DNA of 64,000 nt from Bacillota bacterium. GTDB lineage: Bacteria > Bacillota > Clostridia > Christensenellales > CAG-138. The stretch lies in NCBI GenBank assembly GCA_023400985.1, contig JAEXEN010000038.1, positions 283,336 to 347,335 of the forward strand, written 5' to 3'. The translations under genes were made by a program, and so were the position numbers. Shown here piece by piece: positions 43,365 through 52,892 of the stretch. The notes under the pieces were generated by a model. The model made no database searches, was not told the origin of the DNA, and worked only from the letters and a program-made list of their open reading frames with translations. Positions within the stretch are counted from its first letter, which is position 1. Each line of letters opens with the position of its first letter.

Positions 43365-43664
43365 GTGTTGGTATTCGTATGTTCCCCGTATCGTGGAAAA
43401 ATCCAAAAGAATATCGCTAACGCTATTTCATATTGCGAAATGGAAATGGCAATGGGGAACACGCCCTTCGCCCCTCATTTGTACATGCCTCAATTTACGA
43501 GTGATGACGATATGGGTATATACCACGGGCTTGAATTTCTACAACGGTGCGACCAGCTCCACGTATGGAGCGATACCATAACGGTAGGCATGAAAATCGA
43601 GATAGACGCAGCGGAGGCCGCAGGCATTCCCGTTGTGTACATGGAGGTAGATAATGCAGAGTGA
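43365..43664 (+). CDS. DUF4406/nucleoside deoxyribosyltransferase-like protein
   Basis: A 99-residue protein: VLVFVCSPYRG, NIANAISYCEMEMAMGNTPFAPHLYMPQF, HVWSDTITVGMKIEIDAAEAAGIPVVY. This is the Rossmann-like DUF4406 layout, related to nucleoside 2-deoxyribosyltransferases. It could take part in nucleotide salvage or base modification. GTG at 43365 follows CGGAGG; it overlaps the phosphoesterase gene by 11 bp. Confidence 0.78.
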   Translation: MLVFVCSPYRGKIQKNIANAISYCEMEMAMGNTPFAPHLYMPQFTSDDDMGIYHGLEFLQRCDQLHVWSDTITVGMKIEIDAAEAAGIPVVYMEVDNAE

Positions 43665-44436
43665 TTTCACGCCGATAATCTTCAATACGCCGTGGGAAAA
43701 TGACTGCATAGAGCTTTACTTTATTCATGATTTACATAACGGAAGCGCACAGCACGACGCACAGAAGTGGACTGCGTTGAAGCGCGAAATAATCGCAAAT
43801 AAACGGGCCTATTGTGTGTTTGTCGGTGACGCGATGGAAAATGCTATTCCGAACAGCAAGGGAGACGTTTTTTACCAAACGATGCCGCCGCATGAGCAAA
43901 AGATGTGGTTTAAGGATCAGCTGGTAGATTTAAAGCACCAAACAATTGCTGTACTGGATGGGAACCACGAAAAGAACCGTTCCACAAAAACGTGCGGGAT
44001 GTTCCCCCTGTATGATGCTTGCGTGATGGCGGGTATAGAAAATCTTTACCGCCCGCACTTTGCATTGGTTGATATAGGCGTGGGAACAAGAAGCGATACG
44101 GCGAAAAACACCAAGCAAGTACGGTATGTAGGGTATCTTGTGCACAGAGCAACATCGCAAGTGAAATTCTGTTCGGCTGATATGCTAGAGGGAATAGATT
44201 TCTTCGCATACGGCCATGATCACCAGCCCGTAGACAGGCCGCGAGGAAAGCTAATATACGACCCGCAAAACAAGAAACTGCGTCAAAAAGACGTTGAGGT
44301 AATCAACTGCGGGTCATTCCTTACATATGGCGGGTATGCTTCTGACGCAGGTTATAGGGTGTCCGCTAAAAAGCTGTATAAGCTAATTTTGTTCGGATGT
44401 GAGAAAAAGATACAGAGCGTTGGCTTTCACGTTTGA
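43654..44436 (+). CDS. calcineurin-like metallophosphoesterase
   Basis: A 260-residue phosphoesterase. The dimetal motifs are visible in order: FIHDLHNG, VFVGDAMEN (GD), VLDGNHEKN (GNHE) and FAYGHDHQP (GHxH). Substrate unknown; phage members may act on nucleotides or nucleic-acid ends. It is translationally linked with the DUF4406 gene just before the terminase genes. Confidence 0.85.
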   Translation: MQSDFTPIIFNTPWENDCIELYFIHDLHNGSAQHDAQKWTALKREIIANKRAYCVFVGDAMENAIPNSKGDVFYQTMPPHEQKMWFKDQLVDLKHQTIAVLDGNHEKNRSTKTCGMFPLYDACVMAGIENLYRPHFALVDIGVGTRSDTAKNTKQVRYVGYLVHRATSQVKFCSADMLEGIDFFAYGHDHQPVDRPRGKLIYDPQNKKLRQKDVEVINCGSFLTYGGYASDAGYRVSAKKLYKLILFGCEKKIQSVGFHV

Positions 44437-44477
44437 TATATTACCGAAAGGGAAGCGCAAAAGGAAGGAGTGAAGCC

Positions 44478-44870
44478 GTGGTGTTCACTGAAAAACAAAA
44501 TCGGTTTATCAATGAGTACCCGGTAGACCTTGATGGAACAAAAGCGGCGATCCGCGCAGGGTACAGCGAAAAGACGGCAGCGCAACAAGCATCGCGTTTG
44601 TTAAGAAATGTTAATATTCAAAACGCGATCAAGGAAAAGCTTGATAAAAGGCAGGAGCGCACGGAGATAACCGCCGACAAGGTTTTAAAAGAGCTTGGCT
44701 CTATCGGATTTAACGCAGGAGGGGAGCGTACTGCAGACCGCTTAAAGGCACTTGAACTTATAGGCAAACACTTAGGAATGTACACCGATAGAGTGGAAAT
44801 GACGGCAGAGATTACGGAATCGGATGTGAGTTTGGTTGAAAAGGTCAGAAAGCGCCTTGAAGGACATTGA
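44478..44870 (+). CDS. terS: terminase small subunit
   Basis: A 130-residue protein of the Terminase_2 type: FTEKQNRFINEYPVDLDGTKAAIRAGYSEKTAAQQASRLLRNVNIQNAI, a DNA-binding helix-turn-helix that recognises the packaging site. GTG at 44478 follows AAGGAAGGAG. It overlaps the large subunit gene. Confidence 0.9.
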   Translation: MVFTEKQNRFINEYPVDLDGTKAAIRAGYSEKTAAQQASRLLRNVNIQNAIKEKLDKRQERTEITADKVLKELGSIGFNAGGERTADRLKALELIGKHLGMYTDRVEMTAEITESDVSLVEKVRKRLEGH

Positions 44871-46317
44871 TGTTATCCGCGCTAAGGAGCTGGAATACTG
44901 CAAAGCCCATCCAGATTATTTCGTGGAAACCTACTGCCATATCGAAGATAAAGACGCACCGACAATCATTGTACCGTTTAGCCTGTGGCCCGAACAACGC
45001 GAGGCCCTTCTTTCGGTACATAAAGAGCGTTTGAACATCATCCTAAAGGCCCGACAGCTTGGCGTGACGTGGTTAACCTTGGCGTATGCAGCGCACATGC
45101 TTTTAACAACAAGCGGAAGCCTCGTTATTGCGCTATCGCGAACGGAGGACGAAGCAAAGGAGCTTGTGCGGCGTTTGGCTGTCATCTTCCAATACATGCC
45201 GGAGTTCACAGACACTACGGGCCGAGCGGGAATAAAGTACGATGCCCACGCTTTAGTGCTTACCCTTGAGTTTTCAAACGGGCAAATAAGCACATTTAAG
45301 GCTTTTCCCTCTGCAAGCGGCGCAGGGCGTTCGTTTACCGCAAATATGCTTATTCTTGATGAATGGGCGTTTCAGGCGGGCGCGAGAGAGATATGGTTAT
45401 CCACCTACCCGACGATAAACAGACCGACAGGCGGTAAGGTGATTGGGCTTTCCACGATCGAGCGCGGCACGTTGTTTGAAGAACTGTTTACCGAGGACAA
45501 CAACTTTAATAAGATATTCCTCCCGTGGAGCGCAGATCCGCGAAGAGATACGAAGTGGTACGAGCTTACAAAAGGCGACCTTGGGCCTTTGATAATGCAG
45601 GAGTATCCTGCAACCGTTGAAGAAGCCTTGACAATACCGGGTGGCGCGTACTTTCCCGAGTTCAAGAAAGACATTCACGTTGTTCCGTTCGCGCCGATTA
45701 CGAAAAACCGCAAATATGTTGCCATTGATTACGGGTTGGATATGCTTGCGGCTCTGTGGTTTGAGGTAGACACCAAGGGTTATTCCGTGGTGTACAAGGA
45801 GCTATACAAAAGCGGTCTGATCGTTTCGGAAGCTGCGGCCGCTTTGATCGAACGCAACGATGGTGACAACATAGCGGTATGGTTCGCCCCTCCCGATTTG
45901 TGGAACCGCAACAGGGATACGGGCAAGAGTACCGCAGAAGTGTTCGCGCATCTAAAGATACCACTGTACGAAACATCGAATGAGCGCGGGCAAGGCAGTT
46001 TAGAGATCAAAGAGTACCTCAAACCTGTTCCGTGGAAGAACGAGCAAACGGGAGAAGAAAAGCTCGTTCCGCGCTTACAGATTTACGAGGGCGCGGCTCC
46101 AAACCTAGAAAGGTGTTTGAGGAAAATCCAGCGTGACGAGAAGCACCCGAACGAGTACGCCAACGAGCCGCATGAGCTAACGCACATTGTTGATGCACTA
46201 CGAGCGTATTGCGCAGGGCGACCCGCAAAAACAAAGATTCCCAAAGAAACAAAACCGAAGCCTTACGACCCGTTCTCATTGCCTAAGAAGCAAGAGAGCG
46301 GGTTCTTTGGTCTGTGA
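44836..46317 (+). CDS. terL: terminase large subunit
   Basis: A 493-residue packaging motor. The ATPase has a Walker-A-like KARQLGVTWL (with the Gln typical of TerL) and Walker B MLILDEWAF; the RNase-H-like nuclease domain begins YVAIDYGLD with a catalytic Asp, and the Asp in HIVDALRAY closes the active site. TTG at 44836 is the longest start; TTG at 44857 is an alternative. It cuts and pumps DNA into the procapsid through the portal. Confidence 0.93.
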   Translation: MKRSESALKDIDVIRAKELEYCKAHPDYFVETYCHIEDKDAPTIIVPFSLWPEQREALLSVHKERLNIILKARQLGVTWLTLAYAAHMLLTTSGSLVIALSRTEDEAKELVRRLAVIFQYMPEFTDTTGRAGIKYDAHALVLTLEFSNGQISTFKAFPSASGAGRSFTANMLILDEWAFQAGAREIWLSTYPTINRPTGGKVIGLSTIERGTLFEELFTEDNNFNKIFLPWSADPRRDTKWYELTKGDLGPLIMQEYPATVEEALTIPGGAYFPEFKKDIHVVPFAPITKNRKYVAIDYGLDMLAALWFEVDTKGYSVVYKELYKSGLIVSEAAAALIERNDGDNIAVWFAPPDLWNRNRDTGKSTAEVFAHLKIPLYETSNERGQGSLEIKEYLKPVPWKNEQTGEEKLVPRLQIYEGAAPNLERCLRKIQRDEKHPNEYANEPHELTHIVDALRAYCAGRPAKTKIPKETKPKPYDPFSLPKKQESGFFGL

Positions 46318-46324
46318 GGTATTT

Positions 46325-48028
46325 ATGTTTGAACGATTTAAAGCACGAAAGGCGGCGAAAGCGGAAATGAAGGACGAAAAAACGCGCGTAGACGATATTT
46401 ACAAGCTTTTCGAGGAATACCGCTCTGCCTACGCCGCTGAGTGGGAACGCTTAGAAGATTGTGAGCGTATGTACCGCGGGGAACATTGGCACGGCGTTGA
46501 AGCGAAGGACAACGAACCGCAGCCGGTCACGCCCATCATCCAGTCTACCATAGAAAACGTGCATGCCGACCTGATGGACAACATCCCCGAGGCAATCATC
46601 GAGGCCGAGGACCCAGACACAGATGCCCGTGTAGCGTTGGTTGTTGATGCAATCATTAAACAAAACCACGATGCAGCCTCATATGCCAAGGAATACTGGC
46701 TTTTGGCACATGACCTTCTCACGGGCGGCTACATGGTGCAGGAAACGGGATACGACCCGATGCTTAATAAAGGCTTGGGCGGCGCTTTCGTGCGCAGGAC
46801 CAGCGCGAGAAACTTCATGGTAGATCCGCTTGTCACTGAACTGCAGGATTCCCGTGCGGTTTTCAAATTTGCATCAAAACCTATCGAGTGGATGGAACAA
46901 CACTATCCGCAATTCAAGGGACAGTTACGGGCTGATATAGCTTCGGCCGATACGCCAAGGGATGGTTCGATCACTCGCGATGATACGAAAAACGTACTCC
47001 TGATCGAATGTTGGCAACGCGAATTTGACCCGCAAACCAAATCATACAAGGTGCACATGTGCAAGGTGGGTGGGCACAAACTATTGGAAGACAGTCGCAC
47101 GACGAAACCTGATGGGTATTTCCGCCATGGTGAATATCCGTTTGTCGTAACACCCTTGTATGTACGAGAGGGCTCTTGCCTTGGCTTGGGCCTTGTGGAT
47201 ATGTTCAAAACTCAGCAGAAGTACGCGGACAAATTAGACCAGATCGTGCTTAAGAACGCGCTCATGGCCTCGCATAACAAACTGCTTATCACGGAGGGTT
47301 CTGGGTTTGACGTTGACGACCTCGCCGACTGGTCGAAGGACGTCCATAAAGGTACGAATACAAACGGCGTGATGTTTTTTCCAAACCCGCCGTTGCCCGC
47401 GTACATCATTACCTACATCGACCAGATCAGGCAAAGCATCAAGGAGGAATCCGGTGCTAACGAGTTTTCGCGTGGAGGCACCGCAGGAGGCGTTACCGCC
47501 GCTTCCGCTGTGGCAATGCTGCAGGAAATGTCCAACAAGCGTTCCCGCACGGCCACAAGGCAGATGCAGGAAGCCTTTAAAGAGGCTATTCGCCTTGAAA
47601 TCGAAGTGGAAAGGGAGTTCAACGAGCTGCCTCGCGAAGTTACCATAACCGTTGACGGGCAGAAAGAGCGCGCTGTATTTGACGCATCAATGCTCGAAAA
47701 AACTACATCCAAGGGCAACACTTTGCCGATAGAATTTACTATCAGCATCAAGGTGCAGAAAGAAAACCGCTGGACCTCGCAGGCGAACAACGAATTTATC
47801 CTTTCGCTTGTCACAGCGGGACAGTTACCGATGGATATTGCGCTTGAGGCGATGCACTTTGATGGGCGAGACGTTATCCTGTCGAAACTGCAAGCCTTAC
47901 GGCAAGCCGCACCCGTGGAAGCACAGATGCCGCCCGAACAGGTGGAGGCAATGCAGGCGCAAGCCGCACAACAGGATATGAATGCGGCTCTTGAACAGAT
48001 TCCGCAGCCCGAAGCGGCTTTGGGATAA
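46325..48028 (+). CDS. P22-like portal protein
   Basis: A 567-residue portal. EYWLLAHDLLTGGYMVQETGYDP, LVDMFKTQQKYADKLDQIVLKNAL and SGANEFSRGGTAGGVTAASAVAMLQEMSNKRS are the P22-type portal pattern of short-tailed phages. The Gln/Ala-rich C terminus fits a barrel. ATG at 46325 follows the terminase stop by 7 bp; the upstream open frame is shadow. Confidence 0.88.
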   Translation: MFERFKARKAAKAEMKDEKTRVDDIYKLFEEYRSAYAAEWERLEDCERMYRGEHWHGVEAKDNEPQPVTPIIQSTIENVHADLMDNIPEAIIEAEDPDTDARVALVVDAIIKQNHDAASYAKEYWLLAHDLLTGGYMVQETGYDPMLNKGLGGAFVRRTSARNFMVDPLVTELQDSRAVFKFASKPIEWMEQHYPQFKGQLRADIASADTPRDGSITRDDTKNVLLIECWQREFDPQTKSYKVHMCKVGGHKLLEDSRTTKPDGYFRHGEYPFVVTPLYVREGSCLGLGLVDMFKTQQKYADKLDQIVLKNALMASHNKLLITEGSGFDVDDLADWSKDVHKGTNTNGVMFFPNPPLPAYIITYIDQIRQSIKEESGANEFSRGGTAGGVTAASAVAMLQEMSNKRSRTATRQMQEAFKEAIRLEIEVEREFNELPREVTITVDGQKERAVFDASMLEKTTSKGNTLPIEFTISIKVQKENRWTSQANNEFILSLVTAGQLPMDIALEAMHFDGRDVILSKLQALRQAAPVEAQMPPEQVEAMQAQAAQQDMNAALEQIPQPEAALG

Positions 48029-48058
48029 ATACGGCGACGACAGCCGTTAAAGGTCGAT

Positions 48059-48081
48059 AGGAGGCGCAAGCCTTCTTTTTT
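48059..48081 (+). terminator. hairpin between portal and scaffold genes
   Basis: AGGAGGC-GCAA-GCCTTCT followed by a T run lies just before the scaffold start. It may be a partial terminator that sets the portal to capsid ratio. Confidence 0.55.
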
Positions 48082-48093
48082 CATGGAGAAAAA

Positions 48094-48867
48094 ATGGAAG
48101 AACTCAACACGGTCGTAACTCCTGAAACCGTTGCGGCTCCCGACGACGGGGAACGTGTAAGCGCGGCGGTACTATTCGGCATCGAAGAACCTCCTGCACC
48201 GGTCGAAGAAAAGGTGGACGACGCGCCGCAGGAAACGAAACCCGAAGCCAAGCCCGATGACAGCGCGTTCGCAACTATGCGTCGCTCGATGGAGCGTCAG
48301 GCAGAGCAGAAGCTTAAGGCCGACCCGCTCCGCATCCTTGGGCAGAAAATCGTGGACGACATCATACGTGCACAGCCCGAAATCACCGCAGAAGACGCGC
48401 TTCGGCAGGCCGAGGACAACCTTATGCAGGCTATAGCTACGCGGGAGAATATCTCTCCTGCCGTTGCAAAGCAGCTTTTCGGGCAAGAAACGCAGAAGTC
48501 GCCCGCAGAACCCGCCAGCGATGACTACACCGAGCAGGCGCAGCAGATCGCGGCGGAATTAACCACAATGGAGCTTCCGGAAGGCTTCGACCTTGAAGCC
48601 GCTGGAAAAGACAACGCATTTGTACAACTTCTCGCTCAATATCCTCCTGCGGCAGCGGTGCGGATTTACAACGCCGAGCGGGGCGCTAAAACCGCTAAAA
48701 CCACAGCCGCGCAGGATTTAGCCGAGAAGTTGCAGGCCCGTCAGGGACTACCCCAACCCTTGGCGCGGGAACAGCCCGTGAACCCTCTGCCCAACTATAA
48801 CGCCATGAGCGACGAGGACGTACTCGCAGAACGGCGTAGGCGGCAGGAGGCGCGGCTATGGGGGTAA
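48094..48867 (+). CDS. phage scaffold-like protein
   Basis: A 257-residue acidic, Ala/Glu/Gln-rich protein, disordered at the N terminus with helical segments (MRRSMERQAEQKLKADP, EDALRQAEDNLMQAI) and a charged Arg-rich C terminus (AERRRRQEARLWG). The position between portal and capsid and the composition are those of scaffolding proteins, which guide shell assembly and then leave. Confidence 0.75.
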   Translation: MEELNTVVTPETVAAPDDGERVSAAVLFGIEEPPAPVEEKVDDAPQETKPEAKPDDSAFATMRRSMERQAEQKLKADPLRILGQKIVDDIIRAQPEITAEDALRQAEDNLMQAIATRENISPAVAKQLFGQETQKSPAEPASDDYTEQAQQIAAELTTMELPEGFDLEAAGKDNAFVQLLAQYPPAAAVRIYNAERGAKTAKTTAAQDLAEKLQARQGLPQPLAREQPVNPLPNYNAMSDEDVLAERRRRQEARLWG

Positions 48868-48891
48868 TAAACTTTAAGGAGTGAACCTACA

Positions 48892-50109
48892 ATGGCTCTC
48901 AATACAAATACCACTATCAGCACCGCTTCAACTACGGCGCTAAACAAAACGCATTTTGACCGTGAGCTTTTGGCATTCGCGCGGACGAAGTTTATCCACG
49001 CCCGCTACGGTCAGAAGCGCCCGATTCCCCGCAATGGAGGTAAACACGTTGAGTTCCGCCGCTGGAACATTTTCGACCCGAAGCTTGCTATCGGCGGCCT
49101 TACCGAGGGTGTAACCCCCGAAGGCCAGGAACTCTCGCAGACCACCGTCGAGGCGACCGTAAAGCAGTACGGCGCGTTCGTAACCGTGTCTGATCTGCTG
49201 GATAAGACCGCGCTTGATCAGGTCATGGACGATGCTCAGGAACTTCTCGGCGAGCAGCTCGGCACAGTCCTCGAGTGGGTAACGCGCGACGCAATGGCTG
49301 CGGGCAACAACGTGCGGTATGCCGGGGGCAAGACTTCGCGCCTCCTGCTGTCCGCTTCCGACAAGCTTACCACCGTAGACGTGCGTAAGGCTGTAAAAAC
49401 CCTCAAAAAGGCCAAGGCCCGCAAGTTCAACGGCACGGAATACGGCGGTAAGGCTCGTAAAGAGCATTACATCTGCATCTGCGGCCCCGACGCGACCTTT
49501 GACCTACAGGACGATGAAGCTTGGGAAAAGGTTTCCGAGTATTCCAACGCGGAGGCCATTTACTCGGGCGAGATTGGACGGCTTTACGGCGTCGTGTTCG
49601 TGGAATCCACCGAGGCAAAGTCATACGAAGCCTCTTACACGGGTAAGGTGATTTCCTATACCTCTGGAACAAAAACCGTTGTGCTTAGCGGTATTCTTTC
49701 CGAGGATGCGGAAGCCTACCTCGAATCCGCTGGCGCAAAAATCTCCGTAGACGGCGTATCCTATGGGATTACTTCCGTTACCCGTAGCGAAAGTACCGAC
49801 ACGAGCGCAATCGTACTCGATGGCACCGTATCTTCCGCCCCTGAAGCAAACGACGTTATCTTCACCGAAGATGCGGGCGCGGCCGGTGCCGATGTCTTTG
49901 CCTCCCTCGTGTTCGGTAAAGATTCCTACGGCCTTGTCGATATCGGCGGCAGCGGCGCGGTTCAGAGCATCGTAAAGCCTTTCGGCTCGGGCGGCACCGA
50001 GGACCCGTTGAACCAGCGCGCGACGGTTGCGGCGAAAATCCCCGCGTACACGTCGACTATCTTGAATCAGTCGTGGCTTGTCAGAATCGAGCACGGCGCG
50101 ACAGCTTGA
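48892..50109 (+). CDS. N4-gp56-family major capsid protein
   Basis: A 405-residue major coat protein. MALNTNTTISTASTTALNKTHF, KHVEFRRWNIFDPKLAIGGLTEGVTPEGQELSQTTVEATVKQYGAFVTVSDLL and the C-terminal QRATVAAKIPAYTSTILNQSWLVRIE are the N4-gp56 pattern. A beta-rich insertion of about 90 residues (about 245-340, including SGAKISVDGVSYGITSV) is not part of the core and may decorate the capsid surface. GGAG ribosome-binding site present. Confidence 0.92.
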   Translation: MALNTNTTISTASTTALNKTHFDRELLAFARTKFIHARYGQKRPIPRNGGKHVEFRRWNIFDPKLAIGGLTEGVTPEGQELSQTTVEATVKQYGAFVTVSDLLDKTALDQVMDDAQELLGEQLGTVLEWVTRDAMAAGNNVRYAGGKTSRLLLSASDKLTTVDVRKAVKTLKKAKARKFNGTEYGGKARKEHYICICGPDATFDLQDDEAWEKVSEYSNAEAIYSGEIGRLYGVVFVESTEAKSYEASYTGKVISYTSGTKTVVLSGILSEDAEAYLESAGAKISVDGVSYGITSVTRSESTDTSAIVLDGTVSSAPEANDVIFTEDAGAAGADVFASLVFGKDSYGLVDIGGSGAVQSIVKPFGSGGTEDPLNQRATVAAKIPAYTSTILNQSWLVRIEHGATA

Positions 50110-50110
50110 T

Positions 50111-50137
50111 GGGAGGGGGGAAACCCCTCCCCTTTTT
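50111..50137 (+). terminator. post-capsid terminator/attenuator
   Basis: GGGAGGGG-GGAAA-CCCCTCCC followed by CTTTTT, starting 2 bp after the capsid stop. It would boost capsid mRNA relative to downstream genes, as in many phages. Confidence 0.9.
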
Positions 50138-50148
50138 AGGAGGAACAA

Positions 50149-50433
50149 ATGAAAGCGTGGACAGAAAAAGACTTCGATCTGAAGGACGATGCGAACGAAA
50201 CAAAGAAAGCGTTGGCCGCACAGCCTAAAGTGCCGCTTATTATCCCTTCCGAGGATAAATTCTGGGAGGGTATGATAAACGGCTACGGCTTGATGATTCG
50301 CACAAACAAACCCGTTGAGGTGCCGCAGGATGTGGCGCGGCTTATCGGCAACAACGCAAGGGTGCTTCAACAGTCCGAAAAGGCGCTGGAACCGTTCAGG
50401 AAGGCAAGCGGAAAAAAGCTTGCGGATATGTGA
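50149..50433 (+). CDS. hypothetical virion-region protein
   Basis: A 94-residue protein (MKAWTEKDFDLKDD...LIIPSEDKFWEGMINGYGLMIRTNKPVEVPQDVARLI). It has no recognised domain. The position right after the capsid gene suggests a head-completion or decoration role. Confidence 0.6.
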   Translation: MKAWTEKDFDLKDDANETKKALAAQPKVPLIIPSEDKFWEGMINGYGLMIRTNKPVEVPQDVARLIGNNARVLQQSEKALEPFRKASGKKLADM

Positions 50434-50440
50434 GGACAAA

Positions 50441-50971
50441 ATGACACGCAACGACATTATCACTTCGGCGCTATTGCAGTTAGGCCGTGACCCGCAGACC
50501 ATCGAGGATTATGCGGACAGGATGACGACCTACGCCAATGATGCGGTGCTCGATCTGGCCGATGCCTGTAAACCTATAAGGACGGATGCCGTTGCATGTG
50601 TTAACGGAACGATTGACCTTTCCACCCTACCGAGAACGTGCCTCAAAATACTAGGCGTTTTCGGAGATAAAGAGGTTGCTTTCCGAACCTCCAACTTTAA
50701 CACTATCGCCATTGTGGGCGCGGATGGTACGTATTCGGTTACGTACAGGTACGCGCCCAAACTTCTTTGTTCCCCAACTGATGTACCTGAGATTCCCGAA
50801 AACCTTCACGGCCTGATAACCACCTATGTTATCGCCCGCGAACGTTCAGCGACAGACGCAGGGAACCAAAGGGGCGCAAATGTCTATTTCGAGATTTACA
50901 ACGCAGGAAAGCGTGCCATTCGTTCCCATTATGGGGAAGCTGACGCGTATACCATAAAGAACAGGTGGTGA
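50441..50971 (+). CDS. head-tail adaptor-like protein
   Basis: A 176-residue protein (MTRNDIITSALLQLGRDPQTIEDYADRMTTYANDAVLDLADAC...). The helical N terminus and length recall P22-gp4 or T7-gp11-type adaptors that extend the portal. The link is by position and size rather than by a clear motif. ATG at 50441; the longer upstream frame is not used. Confidence 0.58.
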   Translation: MTRNDIITSALLQLGRDPQTIEDYADRMTTYANDAVLDLADACKPIRTDAVACVNGTIDLSTLPRTCLKILGVFGDKEVAFRTSNFNTIAIVGADGTYSVTYRYAPKLLCSPTDVPEIPENLHGLITTYVIARERSATDAGNQRGANVYFEIYNAGKRAIRSHYGEADAYTIKNRW

Positions 50972-50975
50972 AACC

Positions 50976-52697
50976 ATGTCCACCAAGATGTACACCATTT
51001 CCGAGTTTAAGGGTATCGACCAATCGAAAAGCGAAAACATCCTGAATCCGTCTTATTCTCCCGACGCCTGTAACATGGATACAGAGAACGGGGAATTGAG
51101 GGTGGCAAAGGGATTTGAAAAGCTTATAGAGGATACCTTTCAGGTAAAGATGGCCTATTGGCCCCCGACAAAGCTATACGTATGGCGGCGGAAAGAAAAG
51201 ACGCATATCGTAGTCGCGCTCTACCGCGATATCGAGGAAGAAAATACGGGCCGCGCAGAGTGGGTTGCGTACGATACAAGCATAAACGAGTGGGTGCAAC
51301 TTGGCGGAATAAACATGCCCATTGGGAAGAATCCGGAATTTACCTTTTTAGAGGTTGAAATAGATGGGAAAGATAACTTAATTATGGCTTCTGGCGCACA
51401 TGCAATTGGGAAATGGCGCGGCGGGGCATTTGGTTCGGAAGATGGCATGGTGGCGTTTGGCAGCCTAGCCGGATGGTGGTCTTTAGCTGAAGTTGCATCA
51501 TACGCCGACAAAGTTATCACGCTTAACCACGCGATAAGTCAACATCAAGCAAACAGGCTAGTTTTAGCAGGCGTGCGCGTTCAAACAACGCATTACGATG
51601 TAGAAACGGTCAATGTGGACGCGAAAACAATAACGCTCAAGACAACGCCCGGAACCGCCCCGGCATCCGGGGATTTCATAGCCTTTTCAGGAGGAGCGTC
51701 CCAAGAAAACACGCATTTGCTTGCCATGCACTACGGAAGGTTGTTTGCGGCAGGGAACATTTATAATATAAACCCCTGTAGACTATATTGGTCGAAACTC
51801 CCGGGCGATTACCGTAGCATAGAGGACTGGACGGCTGACGATGCAAGCCCTGACACGGGCGGCGGATTCGTTGATGTGGGAAGCCAAAACGACCCTATAG
51901 TTGGCTTGTGCGCAATGGCAAATCAGCTTTTGATATTCAAGCGTGATTCTCTCTATCGTCTCTTAGGCGATAGGCCGTCAAACTTCCGAATTTACAAAGT
52001 CAACGCGGAAATCGAAGAAATAGCGCCTGATTCCATCATTGCATACGGCGATACGCCTATGTGGTTGACGAAAGCAGGCATTTACTATTTCGACGGTCAA
52101 ACAGCGCGCCGCATGCCTAACGCGGATTACATAAAAAAGTTCCTTTCCGTGATTGATTTATCGAGCTGCAAGGGCGCAGAGAACCGTGATAAGCTCTATT
52201 TCACCGTGCGCGATGGGGCAGGGAGCATTGACAATGCCGTTATCGTGTATGATGTGTTGGCGCGCACATACATGATACGACGCGGGTTTAACGTCATTGA
52301 TATGTTCGGTGCAGGCGGCATCCTCTACATGATAAATGACGCAGGATTCATCTATCAGATGGAAAAGGGAAACACCTACGACGGACAGCCCATAGAAGCC
52401 TATTGGAACACACCAATTTCTGATCTAAACGGCAAGATGGAAAATAAACAGAATGTACGCATGTACCTTAGAGGCTCTCCCGATAGCGCGGCCCCCGTGC
52501 TCATTGAAGCCTATGTTGGGAAATACGTAACAGAAAAGCGCGTACCTCTCCCGTGTTCAGAATATGAGATATACGAAGTGCCTTTGGCGAATGAAGCCCG
52601 CGTGGTGAGTTTTAAGTTTTCCAATGAAGCGGGCGGATATTGGGAGTTAAAGGGCGGCGTACAAGTGGAGTTTTCCGTTTCAGGAGGTGCAGGATGA
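50976..52697 (+). CDS. packaged-DNA stabilisation/tail hub-like protein (gp10-like)
   Basis: A 573-residue beta-rich protein. FKGIDQSKSENILNPSYSPDACNMDTENGELRVAKGFEK is typical of the beta-propeller-containing plug or tail nozzle proteins of podovirus-like phages (P22 gp10-like). It probably seals the portal channel or forms the short tail. The assignment is by position and sequence pattern. Confidence 0.68.
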   Translation: MSTKMYTISEFKGIDQSKSENILNPSYSPDACNMDTENGELRVAKGFEKLIEDTFQVKMAYWPPTKLYVWRRKEKTHIVVALYRDIEEENTGRAEWVAYDTSINEWVQLGGINMPIGKNPEFTFLEVEIDGKDNLIMASGAHAIGKWRGGAFGSEDGMVAFGSLAGWWSLAEVASYADKVITLNHAISQHQANRLVLAGVRVQTTHYDVETVNVDAKTITLKTTPGTAPASGDFIAFSGGASQENTHLLAMHYGRLFAAGNIYNINPCRLYWSKLPGDYRSIEDWTADDASPDTGGGFVDVGSQNDPIVGLCAMANQLLIFKRDSLYRLLGDRPSNFRIYKVNAEIEEIAPDSIIAYGDTPMWLTKAGIYYFDGQTARRMPNADYIKKFLSVIDLSSCKGAENRDKLYFTVRDGAGSIDNAVIVYDVLARTYMIRRGFNVIDMFGAGGILYMINDAGFIYQMEKGNTYDGQPIEAYWNTPISDLNGKMENKQNVRMYLRGSPDSAAPVLIEAYVGKYVTEKRVPLPCSEYEIYEVPLANEARVVSFKFSNEAGGYWELKGGVQVEFSVSGGAG

Positions 52698-52891
52698 ATC
52701 TACCGACCGTAAAGCCCGTTTATTTCGCGCGACGTATAAACGAAGAGGACACCGAAACGCAGGACACCCAAATAGCGCAGAACGAACAACTCCTGAACGA
52801 GAACCTCACGGAAATGAATTTGTCTATCGCTGAACTGATAGACGCTTACACAGATGCCTTGGCCCGAATCAAAATATTGGAGGGAATATAA
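52694..52891 (+). CDS. small coiled-coil virion-region protein
   Basis: A 65-residue protein with a C-terminal coiled coil (QIAQNEQLLNENLTEMNLSIAELIDAYTDALARIKIL). It overlaps the preceding gene by 4 bp. It may be a trimeric needle or connector; no proof. Confidence 0.5.
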   Translation: MNLPTVKPVYFARRINEEDTETQDTQIAQNEQLLNENLTEMNLSIAELIDAYTDALARIKILEGI

Positions 52892-52892
52892 A

